Below are positions 1 to 7,039 of a DNA stretch of 8,900 nt, in pieces. The position numbers and the translations under genes were made by a program. The stretch's first letter is position 1; the number at the start of each line of letters is the position of its first letter. The DNA is from Clostridia bacterium (lineage in GTDB: Bacteria > Bacillota > Clostridia > Oscillospirales > QAMX01): NCBI GenBank assembly GCA_017556885.1, contig JAFYLV010000016.1, positions 1 through 8,900 of the forward strand. The letters are read 5' to 3'. The notes below the pieces were generated by a model. That model was not told the DNA's origin. It was given only the letters and a program-made list of their open reading frames with translations, and did not search any database.

Positions 1-1436
1 AAAACAATCCCACACTCGGTATGCAGTGGCTTGATCACCAGAGCGATGCCATCTGTGACCTGTTTTCTGTGATTGCCGAAACGGTCTATACAATCGACCC
101 GAATATCAGGCTCGGCTTCATGACGGGTGAGCGTTACTTTGAAGGCTATCAGTTTGCACGGTATGCGGATGCGCTTTCCATGGGCGGTAAACATGAGATC
201 ATGTGGCGTCCCGGCGGCGGTGCCTATGAGGATTTCAATTTTGAAACCGTCGTGCAGAAGGTGGAGGGTATCGGTCGGCAGAATGCCTATCTGCCCGCCT
301 ATGTGACCACCATCCAACACGAGATCGAGAATTTCCCCTACCAGACCATCAAGAAAACGCCCCGTTCCACGGCGCTGGAGGCGTTCATGGCCATGACCGT
401 GGGCTGTAACGGCGCGGCATTTAATATCCTGCCTTCGGAGACGATGGAGAGCCTTGACAATATCCGCGGGCATCTTGCGGCCATCGAGAGGTTCCGCCCC
501 TTCTGCGAGACGGCGGCAAGGCTTTTTGCCGGTCTTTCCCCGGAGGGTATCCATTCCGGCTGGCGGCCGGAGGGACAGGCGGCGGTGCCGGAGGGAGATT
601 ATATCACCCGCAACGGTATGCGTTTTACCGTGTACAACCGGGAAATGTTTCTCTCCGGTTTGCCGGAGTGCTATCATAAGGACAAGGCGCGCGTCGTGAC
701 CATGACGGGTACCGCGGCCGGGATCATGGAGGATGCAGAGGTGGAAAAACTGCTTTCCGGCGGCATTTATCTGGATCCCGATGCGATCTCCTATCTTTCT
801 TCCCGTGGCTTTGGCGATCGGATCGGTTTCTCCGTGGAAAAGGAGATCCCCGTGGATGCCATGGAGCGCTACGCTGCACATCCCATGAACGAAAGTTTTG
901 TCGGCGGTCTTCGTAACTGCCGCCAGGCCTTCCATTTCGGTCCGAGCTTCCTGCTGCATCCGGAAAAGGAGAACTGCGAGATTTTCTCCGAGCTCATTGA
1001 CTACCACGAAAATGTCTGGGGTCCCTGTGCCAGCGGTCTGTATGAAAACGATCTTGGCGGCCGCGTGTTCTGCGCGGGTTATTATCCCTTTGACTGGTGC
1101 TCCGATCAGCAAAAGACGCTTCAACTCAAGCGTATTTTCCTGCGGCTCTCCGGCGGTACCCTTCCTTCCTTTGTGGAAAGCTACCACCGTGTGCGCAATA
1201 TCACCCTCACGGGTGAGGGCAGAATGTGCGTGACTCTGACCAACACGTCAAATGACGATCTTTGCGGTCTTACCCTTGCGGTGCGGACGGAAAAGACGAG
1301 CGCACGGCTGCACACGGTGTTTGACGGCTCCCGTGAGCTTGTATCCTCCCGCGGCGAGAATCTGTACGGCGGTGAATACAGATATTTTGAGATCGACCGT
1401 ATCCCGCCCTTTGAAGCGGTCATTGTGGAGCTGTAG
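1..1436 (+). CDS. Putative glycoside hydrolase, TIM-barrel type, C-terminal part (5' end outside window)
   Basis: The reading frame is open from base 3 to the TAG at 1434-1436. The ATG at 21 has no ribosome site and the frame continues upstream of it, so the true start lies outside the window. What remains is about 477 residues. The first 170 or so look like the second half of a TIM barrel. They include a HEIENFPYQ motif (bases 318-344) whose two Glu codons (321-323 and 327-329) are candidate catalytic or sugar-binding acids. The stretch near 690-830 (VEKLLSGGIYLDPDA, then RGFGDRIG) resembles the flavodoxin-like middle domain of GH42-type beta-galactosidases. The end (about 1185-1430) looks like a small beta-sandwich. 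The exact GH family and substrate are not recognised, and the general acid may lie in the missing part. The stop overlaps the next gene's GTG by one base, which suggests translational coupling with the GH95-like enzyme. No secretion signal can be judged. Confidence 0.6.
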   Translation, partial: NNPTLGMQWLDHQSDAICDLFSVIAETVYTIDPNIRLGFMTGERYFEGYQFARYADALSMGGKHEIMWRPGGGAYEDFNFETVVQKVEGIGRQNAYLPAYVTTIQHEIENFPYQTIKKTPRSTALEAFMAMTVGCNGAAFNILPSETMESLDNIRGHLAAIERFRPFCETAARLFAGLSPEGIHSGWRPEGQAAVPEGDYITRNGMRFTVYNREMFLSGLPECYHKDKARVVTMTGTAAGIMEDAEVEKLLSGGIYLDPDAISYLSSRGFGDRIGFSVEKEIPVDAMERYAAHPMNESFVGGLRNCRQAFHFGPSFLLHPEKENCEIFSELIDYHENVWGPCASGLYENDLGGRVFCAGYYPFDWCSDQQKTLQLKRIFLRLSGGTLPSFVESYHRVRNITLTGEGRMCVTLTNTSNDDLCGLTLAVRTEKTSARLHTVFDGSRELVSSRGENLYGGEYRYFEIDRIPPFEAVIVEL

Positions 1437-3940
1437 TGAAGATGACAAGAAAAGATATCCTTTCCCATCATGACGTGGTGTTTTTAAACCCCGTGCATGA
1501 TCCGGCGGGAGGTCTCCCCATCGGCACCGGCGATACCGGCGCTTTGCTCTGGACAGAGTCCGATCGCCTGCATGTGACGGTCAATAAGACCGACCTTTGG
1601 GACGATACTGTGGAAGACGATCCGGTATTTGCAAACCATGCAACGGAGAAATTCACCGTCTGCCGGCACGGTGCGCACATCGTGCTGGATATGAACTGTC
1701 CCGCCTTTGAAATGCTCTATCAGGATCCTTATGAAGCGCGGATATCCCTGTATGATGCCACGGTCCGGATCTCCGCCAATGCCCCTTTTATGCATACGGA
1801 GGTGGAAGCCTTCGCCTGCGAGGGTGCGGAGGCAGTGGTACTGCACCTGCGCACGGCTGCACCGGAGGCAATGCCTCTGTCCATGCGGCTGGAGCGTTTT
1901 GGCAGCCGTATGGGAAGCTATTGGTTCCACCGCTTCCGCCCGGGAACGGACATCGGCCTTGGCGGAACCTCCTCCGAGGCCGAGGCTGGCATTCTCCGCA
2001 TCCGGCAGAGCCTGCGGGGAACGGAGTTTTGCGTTTCCCTGCTGACGGAATCCTCCGCGGAGGCAAACTTCTCGGCGATCGGCTCCCACGGCAGCCGCTG
2101 CGATTTTACAGCGGCACAAAAACAGGATATTCTCGTTTATATCGCCATCGGAACGGGGAAAACGGCAGATGAGGCCGCAAAGGAGGCGGATCGCCGGGTG
2201 CGGTCTGCGGCGGCAAAGGGCCGCGAGCTCCTGCGCGCAGAACACAACCGCGCTTGGGCGGAATTCTGGGAGAAATCCTATGTGACGTTGCCGGAATCTC
2301 AGGATTTTCTGGAAAACCTTTGGTACCTTAACCTTTATTATGCCAATTCGCAGATGAAGGGCGTTTATCCCGCGCATTTCTGTAACGGTCTGTGGAGCTT
2401 CTATCACGATTACGTTCCCTGGACGGATTATTTTCACTACAATATGCAGCTGGCCACCTTCCCCCTGGAGGCAGCTGGCCATCCGGAGCTTCTGGAGACC
2501 TACTGCGGCTTCCGCGTGCGGCAGCTTCCGTTGGCAAAGAAATATGCCGAGGTCAAAAAAGGAACCGGCGGTGCATTCTATGCCGACGTCTGCGACCGGC
2601 AAGGAAGAGGCGGTGCCGGCGTTTCGGATAACTGTACCTGCGGTGCGCAGATCGCCATGATGCTCTACCGACATTACCGATATTCCGGCGACCGGAAGTA
2701 TTTGGAAGAAGCGGCGCTGCCCGTCATGCGGGAGTGTGCGCAGTTTTATATGGACATTCTGCAAAAGGGTGAAGACGGGTTCTACCACGTTCATTCTACC
2801 CAGGGCTATGAAGGCTCGCCGCTTCTGGACGACAGTATCACCGATCTTGCCATGATCCGGGCGCTATTCTCCGCCCTCATCCGGGAACTTCCCGCGGCGG
2901 AGACCGAAGAGCTGCGCGACCGGCTGGAAAATCTGACCCCCTACCGGTATACCGGATTTTATCCGGAAGAGATCTGCGAGGGGAAAATCACCCGCGGTAT
3001 CGGAAACGGTCTTTCTCCCCGAGGGGAAGAGGTGCTCCTGGTAGGTCAGCGTGTAGAGGATGGGCAGTGGATCCGCCGCACCTTCGGCGATCGTGTGCAC
3101 GACTATTACGGCTTCCCCGATACGGAAATGGCACCGCTCTTCCCGGCGGGAGAGATCGGCATCCGAAATGACGGAGAAAAGTTGTACAACGCCATCTACA
3201 ACAGTGTTCTGCTCCATCACCGCAGCCTGTTTCCGGACAATGCCTTGGGGCGAGATGCTTCCGACGGCTTCTGCATGGGCTGGTGCATGCAGCCCATTTA
3301 CCTTGCGCGGATGGGACTCTGGGAGCTTTTGAAGACACAGTTTGAAAATACGATAACCACCTGGATCGCATTTCCTCAGGGCTTTGGTTTCTATAGCCCG
3401 GAGGATCGGGAACGCCTGCAGAACCGCTGGGCGCAGTACGAGATCATCGACTGCACGAATCGGGAAAAGCACCGTATTCCCGCCTGGAACTGGCGGCATT
3501 TTGACTATGAAACGCTGCCCATTCTCGCAACGGCGGTCAACGAGATGCTCCTGCAGAGCTACGACGGTACCCTGCGGCTCTTCTGCGCGGTGGATCCGGC
3601 GGAGAGCTATGCCTTCTGTCTGTATGCCGAGGGCGGTTTCCGCGTGGAAGGCCGGTATGCTGCGGGCAAATACGTGGCAGAAATCGCCTCGCTGCGGGGA
3701 AGCGAGCTTCGGCTTATGCTGCCGGCAGGGGAATACACCGTTACCGATGCGGCGGGCGCAGAACTGCCCGTTTCCCGTGACGAAAAGGGAGAGCTGATCA
3801 TCGAAACTTGCCCGGGTATGAGCCTGCGCGTTGCCAACTGCGAGGAAATGCCACAGATCTCCCGAAAAATGGAGAAAAATAACGGTCCGAAGGTGTTCGG
3901 AGATGCCAAACTCGGCGAATTTGCCGGGATGTATCAGTAA
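1436..3940 (+). CDS. GH95-like (alpha/alpha)6-barrel glycoside hydrolase
   Basis: 834 residues and no signal peptide, so probably cytoplasmic. The N-terminal beta domain has the GH95/DUF5703-type signature around residues 26-57 (GGLPIGTGDTGALLW, then NKTDLWDD). The barrel has the expected N-LWYLNLYYANS helix and PWTDYFHYNMQLA (H334, N336). GYEG follows (E459, aligning with the general acid of GH95 alpha-L-fucosidases), then a D-IRALFSALI helix and EMLLQSYDGTLRL, with D690/E692 just upstream. A short beta domain ends the protein. Known GH95 enzymes cleave alpha-L-fucosides or alpha-L-galactosides. The alignment by eye puts His334 where the first of the two catalytic Asn usually sits, so the substrate may differ. 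The start could be the GTG at 1436, 5 bases after GGAG (1427-1430), or the ATG at 1442 with an 11-base gap. I prefer 1436. The gene overlaps the upstream hydrolase by one base and is followed directly by a strong terminator. Confidence 0.75.
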   Translation: MKMTRKDILSHHDVVFLNPVHDPAGGLPIGTGDTGALLWTESDRLHVTVNKTDLWDDTVEDDPVFANHATEKFTVCRHGAHIVLDMNCPAFEMLYQDPYEARISLYDATVRISANAPFMHTEVEAFACEGAEAVVLHLRTAAPEAMPLSMRLERFGSRMGSYWFHRFRPGTDIGLGGTSSEAEAGILRIRQSLRGTEFCVSLLTESSAEANFSAIGSHGSRCDFTAAQKQDILVYIAIGTGKTADEAAKEADRRVRSAAAKGRELLRAEHNRAWAEFWEKSYVTLPESQDFLENLWYLNLYYANSQMKGVYPAHFCNGLWSFYHDYVPWTDYFHYNMQLATFPLEAAGHPELLETYCGFRVRQLPLAKKYAEVKKGTGGAFYADVCDRQGRGGAGVSDNCTCGAQIAMMLYRHYRYSGDRKYLEEAALPVMRECAQFYMDILQKGEDGFYHVHSTQGYEGSPLLDDSITDLAMIRALFSALIRELPAAETEELRDRLENLTPYRYTGFYPEEICEGKITRGIGNGLSPRGEEVLLVGQRVEDGQWIRRTFGDRVHDYYGFPDTEMAPLFPAGEIGIRNDGEKLYNAIYNSVLLHHRSLFPDNALGRDASDGFCMGWCMQPIYLARMGLWELLKTQFENTITTWIAFPQGFGFYSPEDRERLQNRWAQYEIIDCTNREKHRIPAWNWRHFDYETLPILATAVNEMLLQSYDGTLRLFCAVDPAESYAFCLYAEGGFRVEGRYAAGKYVAEIASLRGSELRLMLPAGEYTVTDAAGAELPVSRDEKGELIIETCPGMSLRVANCEEMPQISRKMEKNNGPKVFGDAKLGEFAGMYQ

Positions 3941-3941
3941 T

Positions 3942-3980
3942 AAAAAGAACGTCTTGCAAAATTGGCAAGACGTTCTTTTT
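3942..3980. terminator. Bidirectional intrinsic terminator between convergent genes
   Basis: A perfect 16-bp stem pairs 3942-3957 with 3965-3980 around a 7-base loop (AAAATTG). The outer five pairs are A-T, so an RNA read in either direction has a GC-containing stem followed by a U-run. It begins two bases after the stop of the GH95-like gene. It also covers the first two bases of the regulator's stop codon (TTA at 3979-3981 on the + strand). The arrangement fits shared termination of the two converging genes. Confidence 0.92.
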
Positions 3981-4797
3981 ATGCGCGCTGGCGCCGATAG
4001 ACACCGGGTGAGAGACCGGTGACGTTTCGAAATACGCGGCAAAAGCTCTTTGCATCGGAAAAGCCGACATCCGTAGCGATATCTGCAATGGGAAGCGAGC
4101 TGTTTTGCAGATGAAGACAGGCAATCTCGATACGGTGGCGGTTAAGAATGTTGTGAAAGGTATCCTGCGTGACCGCTTTGAAAATGCGGCAGAAGCTGGA
4201 TTTGCTGAAGCCGCAGGCTTCGCAGACGGTATCCAGATCCAACGGAGAGGCGTAGCGTTCGTGGATCATCTCCAGCGCCAGTTCAACACGGGCAACGTCG
4301 CGCAGGGAACGGGCGGAGGAGGTATCCCCCGGAGCGGTGAGAAAGTGCTGGAGGATCAGTGCGCTGATACGGAAAAGATTTCCGCGGATGGCAAGACCGG
4401 AAAACTCGGATCGGGTATCCCATAAGGTGCCGGTTTCGTGGAGAAGCTCGCGGAGCGCAGAAAAAACCTCGCCCCCCTCCGCAAGATGGAGGATGCGGCG
4501 GGAAAAGGTCATATTGACCAGCGGGCGGAAATATTCTCCCAGGAACCCGGGGCCCAGCTCCACCGTTAGCCGGCGGCCGGTTCCGCCTTCGGGATATTCG
4601 TGTGCCGCCATGGGGCGGATGAGGACAAGATCGCCTGCCTGAAGCAGGAATTCTTCCCCCTCTACGATGACCCGGTAATCTCCGGAGAGACAGAAACTCA
4701 GTTCCATTTCCGGATGACGGTGAAGTTCAAAGCCCGTGGCATCTCCGGTCTGGAGAAAATACGTATCTTTACCTACCAGCAGAGGCTGATACAACAT
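3979..4797 (-). CDS. AraC-family transcriptional regulator with N-terminal cupin
   Basis: 272 residues, a usual length for the family. Residues about 15-80 form a cupin-type sensing domain (FELHRHPEMELSFCLSGDY, then a GEEFLLQAGDLVLIRP strand pair and AAHEYP). Residues about 172-270 form the double helix-turn-helix DNA-binding domain. Helix-turn-helix 1 lies near 186-211 (DTVCEACGFSKSSFCRIFK). Helix-turn-helix 2 lies near 235-260 (IADIATDVGFSDAKSFCRVF), followed by the typical TGLSPGVYRR tail. The start is fixed by a perfect GGAGGTGA ribosome site 6 bases upstream. Regulators of this type usually bind a sugar or sugar derivative and activate a neighbouring catabolic operon. Here the likely target is the divergent operon starting at 4953, and possibly the hydrolases at 1-3940. 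Both the target and the ligand are inferred. Confidence 0.93.
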   Translation of the reverse strand: MLYQPLLVGKDTYFLQTGDATGFELHRHPEMELSFCLSGDYRVIVEGEEFLLQAGDLVLIRPMAAHEYPEGGTGRRLTVELGPGFLGEYFRPLVNMTFSRRILHLAEGGEVFSALRELLHETGTLWDTRSEFSGLAIRGNLFRISALILQHFLTAPGDTSSARSLRDVARVELALEMIHERYASPLDLDTVCEACGFSKSSFCRIFKAVTQDTFHNILNRHRIEIACLHLQNSSLPIADIATDVGFSDAKSFCRVFRNVTGLSPGVYRRQRA

Positions 4798-4803
4798 GAA
4801 AAA

Positions 4804-4811
4804 TCACCTCC
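4804..4811 (-). promoter_or_regulatory. Shine-Dalgarno of the AraC-type regulator
   Basis: On the minus strand this reads GGAGGTGA, matching the 16S anti-Shine-Dalgarno over eight bases, with a 6-base gap to the ATG at 4797. It settles the start. Its position right at the predicted transcription start implies a very short leader of about 15 bases. Confidence 0.9.
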
Positions 4812-4818
4812 GGAAAAG

Positions 4819-4847
4819 AGTATAGCACAGAAATTTTGCGCACACAA
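4819..4847 (-). promoter_or_regulatory. Predicted promoter of the AraC-type regulator
   Basis: On the minus strand there is TTGTGT (4847-4842), a 17-base gap, then TATACT (4824-4819). An extended -10 TGC lies directly before the TATACT. The -35 matches the consensus TTGACA at only three positions, and the extended -10 would compensate. One copy of the AATTTT repeat (4832-4841) falls inside the spacer, which would suit autorepression. This is prediction from sequence only. Confidence 0.6.
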
Positions 4848-4878
4848 GACGCGATGAGAATTTTTGCGAATTTTTGAG
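4832..4878. repeat. Three AATTTT(T)G direct repeats, candidate AraC-type operator
   Basis: The copies are AATTTTGCGC (4832-4841), AATTTTTGCG (4859-4868) and AATTTTTGAG (4869-4878). The last two are in exact tandem with a 10-base period, about one helix turn. They lie upstream of the right-hand operon's promoter, and the first lies within the regulator's own promoter. A short inverted repeat, GCAAC (4878-4882) and GTTGC (4892-4896), runs on into the -35 region. Direct-repeat half-sites are typical of AraC-family operators, so this is the natural candidate. AT-rich chance similarity cannot be excluded. Confidence 0.45.
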
Positions 4879-4892
4879 CAACGAAAGATGTG

Positions 4893-4919
4893 TTGCATCG
4901 AGAAAAAAAGGATTATAAT
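4893..4919 (+). promoter_or_regulatory. Predicted promoter of the isomerase/ceramidase-fold operon
   Basis: A perfect TATAAT (4914-4919) is preceded at 15 bases by TTGCAT (4893-4898), which matches TTGACA only at the first three bases. An A-rich run lies in the spacer. A consensus -10 with a poor, closely spaced -35 is what an activator-dependent promoter often looks like, and the divergent AraC-type gene supplies a candidate activator. The predicted start is near 4926. Confidence 0.65.
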
Positions 4920-4936
4920 AAAATCAAGAATCGCAT

Positions 4937-4943
4937 GAGGAGG
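4937..4943 (+). promoter_or_regulatory. Shine-Dalgarno of the isomerase/epimerase gene
   Basis: GAGGAGG ends 9 bases before the ATG at 4953. It rules out the further-upstream in-frame ATG at 4890, which has no ribosome site and lies upstream of the -10 box. Confidence 0.85.
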
Positions 4944-4952
4944 AATGTGGAA

Positions 4953-5699
4953 ATGCATCGGATCGGGCTTCAAACCTATACGATCAGAGATCTTTTGACA
5001 ACGCCGGAGGACCGTCGCAAAACTTTTTGTGCCGTCCGGGAGCAGGGATATGACTTTGTGCAGCTGTTTGGCGGCATGAAGCGCCTGGAAACGGATGCCC
5101 ATATCTGCAAAGAATTGGGCATTCCGGCTATCGGCGCAGTGATCATGCTGGAAATGTGCGAGGAAGACCCCGACGGGCTCATTTCCCTTTTCAAAGAGAC
5201 CGGAATGACGGATATCAGCGTCAGCTCTGTGGTAAAAACAGAGGAGGAGACGCTGGACTTCATCCGCCGCTGCAATGCCTTTGCAGAGCGTGCCGTGGGT
5301 GAGGAACTGACCTTCTCCTACCACAACCATTCCACGGAATTTGTGCGTACCGAATGTGGGAAAACGGTAATGGAACTCATGATGGAGGGCTTCTCAAAGC
5401 AGGTGGATTACATGCCGGATACCTACTGGATACACGATGGCGGGTATGATGTGCGCCGTTTCCTGGAGCAGACGGCGGGGCGGTATAAGCACATTCACCT
5501 CAAGGATATGAAGAAGACCGAGACGGGGCGCACCTTTGCTCCCCTGGGCGAAGGGAATCTCTATATGCCGGGGATCATCCATACGGCACTGGATGGCGGA
5601 GCTGAAACTTTTATCGTTGAGCAGGATATGTGCCAAGAGGATCAGCTGCTCTGTGCCGGACGCAGCATTGCCTACCTGCGCAGCCTGAATCTTCTGTAG
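4953..5699 (+). CDS. Sugar phosphate isomerase/epimerase-type TIM barrel (xylose isomerase-like)
   Basis: 248 residues, slightly short for the COG1082 / AP-endonuclease-2-like family. It opens with the typical first strand MHRIGLQTYTIRD. It then carries the metal-site and active-site motifs of the fold: YHNHSTEF (H124, H126), DTYWIHDGG (D156, W159), KHIHLKDMK (H180, H182, D185), LGEGN (199-202) and a last-strand VEQD (E223). Members use a divalent metal to interconvert keto and aldo sugars or epimers, often in catabolism of uncommon sugars, inositol or glucosides. Some act on 3-keto sugars. The substrate cannot be read here. It is the first gene of the right-hand operon, with its own promoter, and is followed after 14 bases by the first ceramidase-fold gene. 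No signal peptide, so a cytoplasmic enzyme. Confidence 0.85.
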   Translation: MHRIGLQTYTIRDLLTTPEDRRKTFCAVREQGYDFVQLFGGMKRLETDAHICKELGIPAIGAVIMLEMCEEDPDGLISLFKETGMTDISVSSVVKTEEETLDFIRRCNAFAERAVGEELTFSYHNHSTEFVRTECGKTVMELMMEGFSKQVDYMPDTYWIHDGGYDVRRFLEQTAGRYKHIHLKDMKKTETGRTFAPLGEGNLYMPGIIHTALDGGAETFIVEQDMCQEDQLLCAGRSIAYLRSLNLL

Positions 5700-5702
5700 A
5701 TC

Positions 5703-5708
5703 GGAGGT
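5703..5708 (+). promoter_or_regulatory. Shine-Dalgarno of the first ceramidase-fold gene
   Basis: GGAGGT lies 5 bases before the ATG at 5714. It selects this start over an in-frame ATG at 5630, which is inside the isomerase gene and lacks a site. Confidence 0.88.
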
Positions 5709-5713
5709 ACACC

Positions 5714-7039
5714 ATGGAAAAATTGCATCTCGGTGTCGGACGCAGTGATATTACACCGGCGGTGGGCGGTCAGCTCTACGGCTACCGTCCGGATCTGTTT
5801 TCCGAATCGGTGGAGGATCGCCTGAATGCGACGGCATTTTGCTTTATGCAGGGGGATCTTCGTGCGCTGATGATCAGCGTTACGGTGTGCCTGATCAATA
5901 CGGAACTTTCCAACCGGATCCGCGGGCTTCTGGCGGAGACGTGCGGCATCCCTGCAGAGAATATTTTGCTCTGCGCGACCCATACCCACTCCGGCCCCAA
6001 CACCGCAGGAACCTACGGCTGGGGAGATATTGACGCGGAATACTGTGAGAATATTTTGATCCCCGCGATTCTGTCTGCCGCCGGAAAGGCGGCGGATTCC
6101 ATGGTTCCGGTGACGGTGGGCGTTGCGGAGGGAGAGAGCCTTGTTGGCATCAACCGCCGCGAGCTCAACGAGAACAACGGCGTGGATCTCGGGCAGAATC
6201 CCTGGGGCCCCATGGATCGCCGGATGACGGTGATCTCCTTCCGTGATGCGGAAGATAAATGCATTGCCAATATGGTTCATTACGGCTGCCACGGAACGGC
6301 AGCCGGGGCAAACTGTGAAATATCCCGCGACTGGTCCGGCCTGATGTGTGATGCACTGGAGCGCCAGAGCGGAGCGATTACGGCCTTTTTTAACGGCCCG
6401 GAAGGAGACGTCGGCCCCCGGATCACCAACGGAAGCACCACCGGCAGAAAAACGGTGGACGGAAAAGTGCTGGGCGATATCCGCTATGTGAAGGAGCTTG
6501 GCATGATCGCAGGCCGGGATGCAGTGCGCATCTGGCGCGAGATCTGGGACTGGCGGAACGTAGAGCTCCGTGCAGACAGCAGAAAGCTCTTCATTCCGCT
6601 GAAGGCAAAGCTTGGTGCGGCGGAGGCTCGGGAAAAGCTGAAAAAATACGAAGGCCGTACGGTCAATCTCGGAGGGCAGATCCGCCGTCATCTGGAACAG
6701 GTGCTGCAGGCGCATGCGGCGGGTGTGCCCGATGCGGAGGCCTATCCCGTGGAGCAGTCGGTGCTTGGACTTGGAAACTTGATTTTTGCGGGAATCCCGT
6801 TTGAGACTTTTTCGGAGATCGGCCTGCGGCTCGACCGTATGGTACGCGGCGGCCGGGTGCTTTCGCTTTCCAACACCAACGGAAGTGAAGGATATTATAT
6901 CACGGAGGATGCCATTTGCCGCGGCGGCTATGAGGTCAATATGTTCCTTTACGGCCGCCTGCAGCCCTTCTGTGACCATGCAGATTTTGCACTTCTCAGC
7001 CGTTCGGCGGAGCATATTCGGGAGGTGCTGGAAAAATGA
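5714..7039 (+). CDS. Neutral/alkaline ceramidase-fold putative zinc hydrolase, paralogue 1
   Basis: 441 residues. It matches the N-terminal catalytic domain of neutral ceramidases (Ceramidase_alk, PF04734) and lacks the C-terminal Ig-like domain of the roughly 670-residue bacterial enzyme. Family blocks in order: LGVGRSDITP (6-15), THTHSGPN (H90, H92), INRREL (near 146-151), DRRMTVISFRD, YGCHGTAAG (H193), EISRDWSG, GDVGPR (231-236), GIPFETFSEIGLRL (E364) and GYYITED with a later GGYE (Y394). By alignment, one of H90/H92 plus H193, E364 and Y394 match the zinc ligands. The catalytic Ser of GDVSP is Gly234 here, so amide cleavage by the ceramidase mechanism is doubtful. No signal peptide is seen, whereas known ceramidases are secreted or membrane-bound. 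The reaction is unknown. A zinc hydrolase acting on a small sugar-derived amide, ester or lactone is one idea. The stop overlaps the next gene's start as ATGA. Confidence 0.82.
   Translation: MEKLHLGVGRSDITPAVGGQLYGYRPDLFSESVEDRLNATAFCFMQGDLRALMISVTVCLINTELSNRIRGLLAETCGIPAENILLCATHTHSGPNTAGTYGWGDIDAEYCENILIPAILSAAGKAADSMVPVTVGVAEGESLVGINRRELNENNGVDLGQNPWGPMDRRMTVISFRDAEDKCIANMVHYGCHGTAAGANCEISRDWSGLMCDALERQSGAITAFFNGPEGDVGPRITNGSTTGRKTVDGKVLGDIRYVKELGMIAGRDAVRIWREIWDWRNVELRADSRKLFIPLKAKLGAAEAREKLKKYEGRTVNLGGQIRRHLEQVLQAHAAGVPDAEAYPVEQSVLGLGNLIFAGIPFETFSEIGLRLDRMVRGGRVLSLSNTNGSEGYYITEDAICRGGYEVNMFLYGRLQPFCDHADFALLSRSAEHIREVLEK

Noticed and set aside
1484..2794. A 436-residue open frame on the minus strand opposite the GH95-like gene
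   Set aside because: It is antisense to a gene with clear family motifs, its translation has no recognisable domain, and long antisense frames are common under this codon use.
2864..4042. A 392-residue minus-strand open frame
   Set aside because: It would run through the terminator and the regulator's 3' end in another frame, and shows no domain.
4890..4952. An upstream extension of the isomerase from the ATG at 4890
   Set aside because: It lies upstream of the -10 box, has no ribosome site, and would add an unrelated basic tail ahead of the conserved first strand.
5630..5713. An upstream extension of the first ceramidase-fold gene from the ATG at 5630
   Set aside because: It overlaps the end of the isomerase gene in another frame and lacks a ribosome site, while the ATG at 5714 has GGAGGT and begins the family's usual N-terminus.
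5672..7015. A 447-residue minus-strand open frame opposite the first ceramidase-fold gene
   Set aside because: It mirrors the sense gene almost exactly. The sense frame has all the family motifs and a strong ribosome site, while this one has no recognisable motif.
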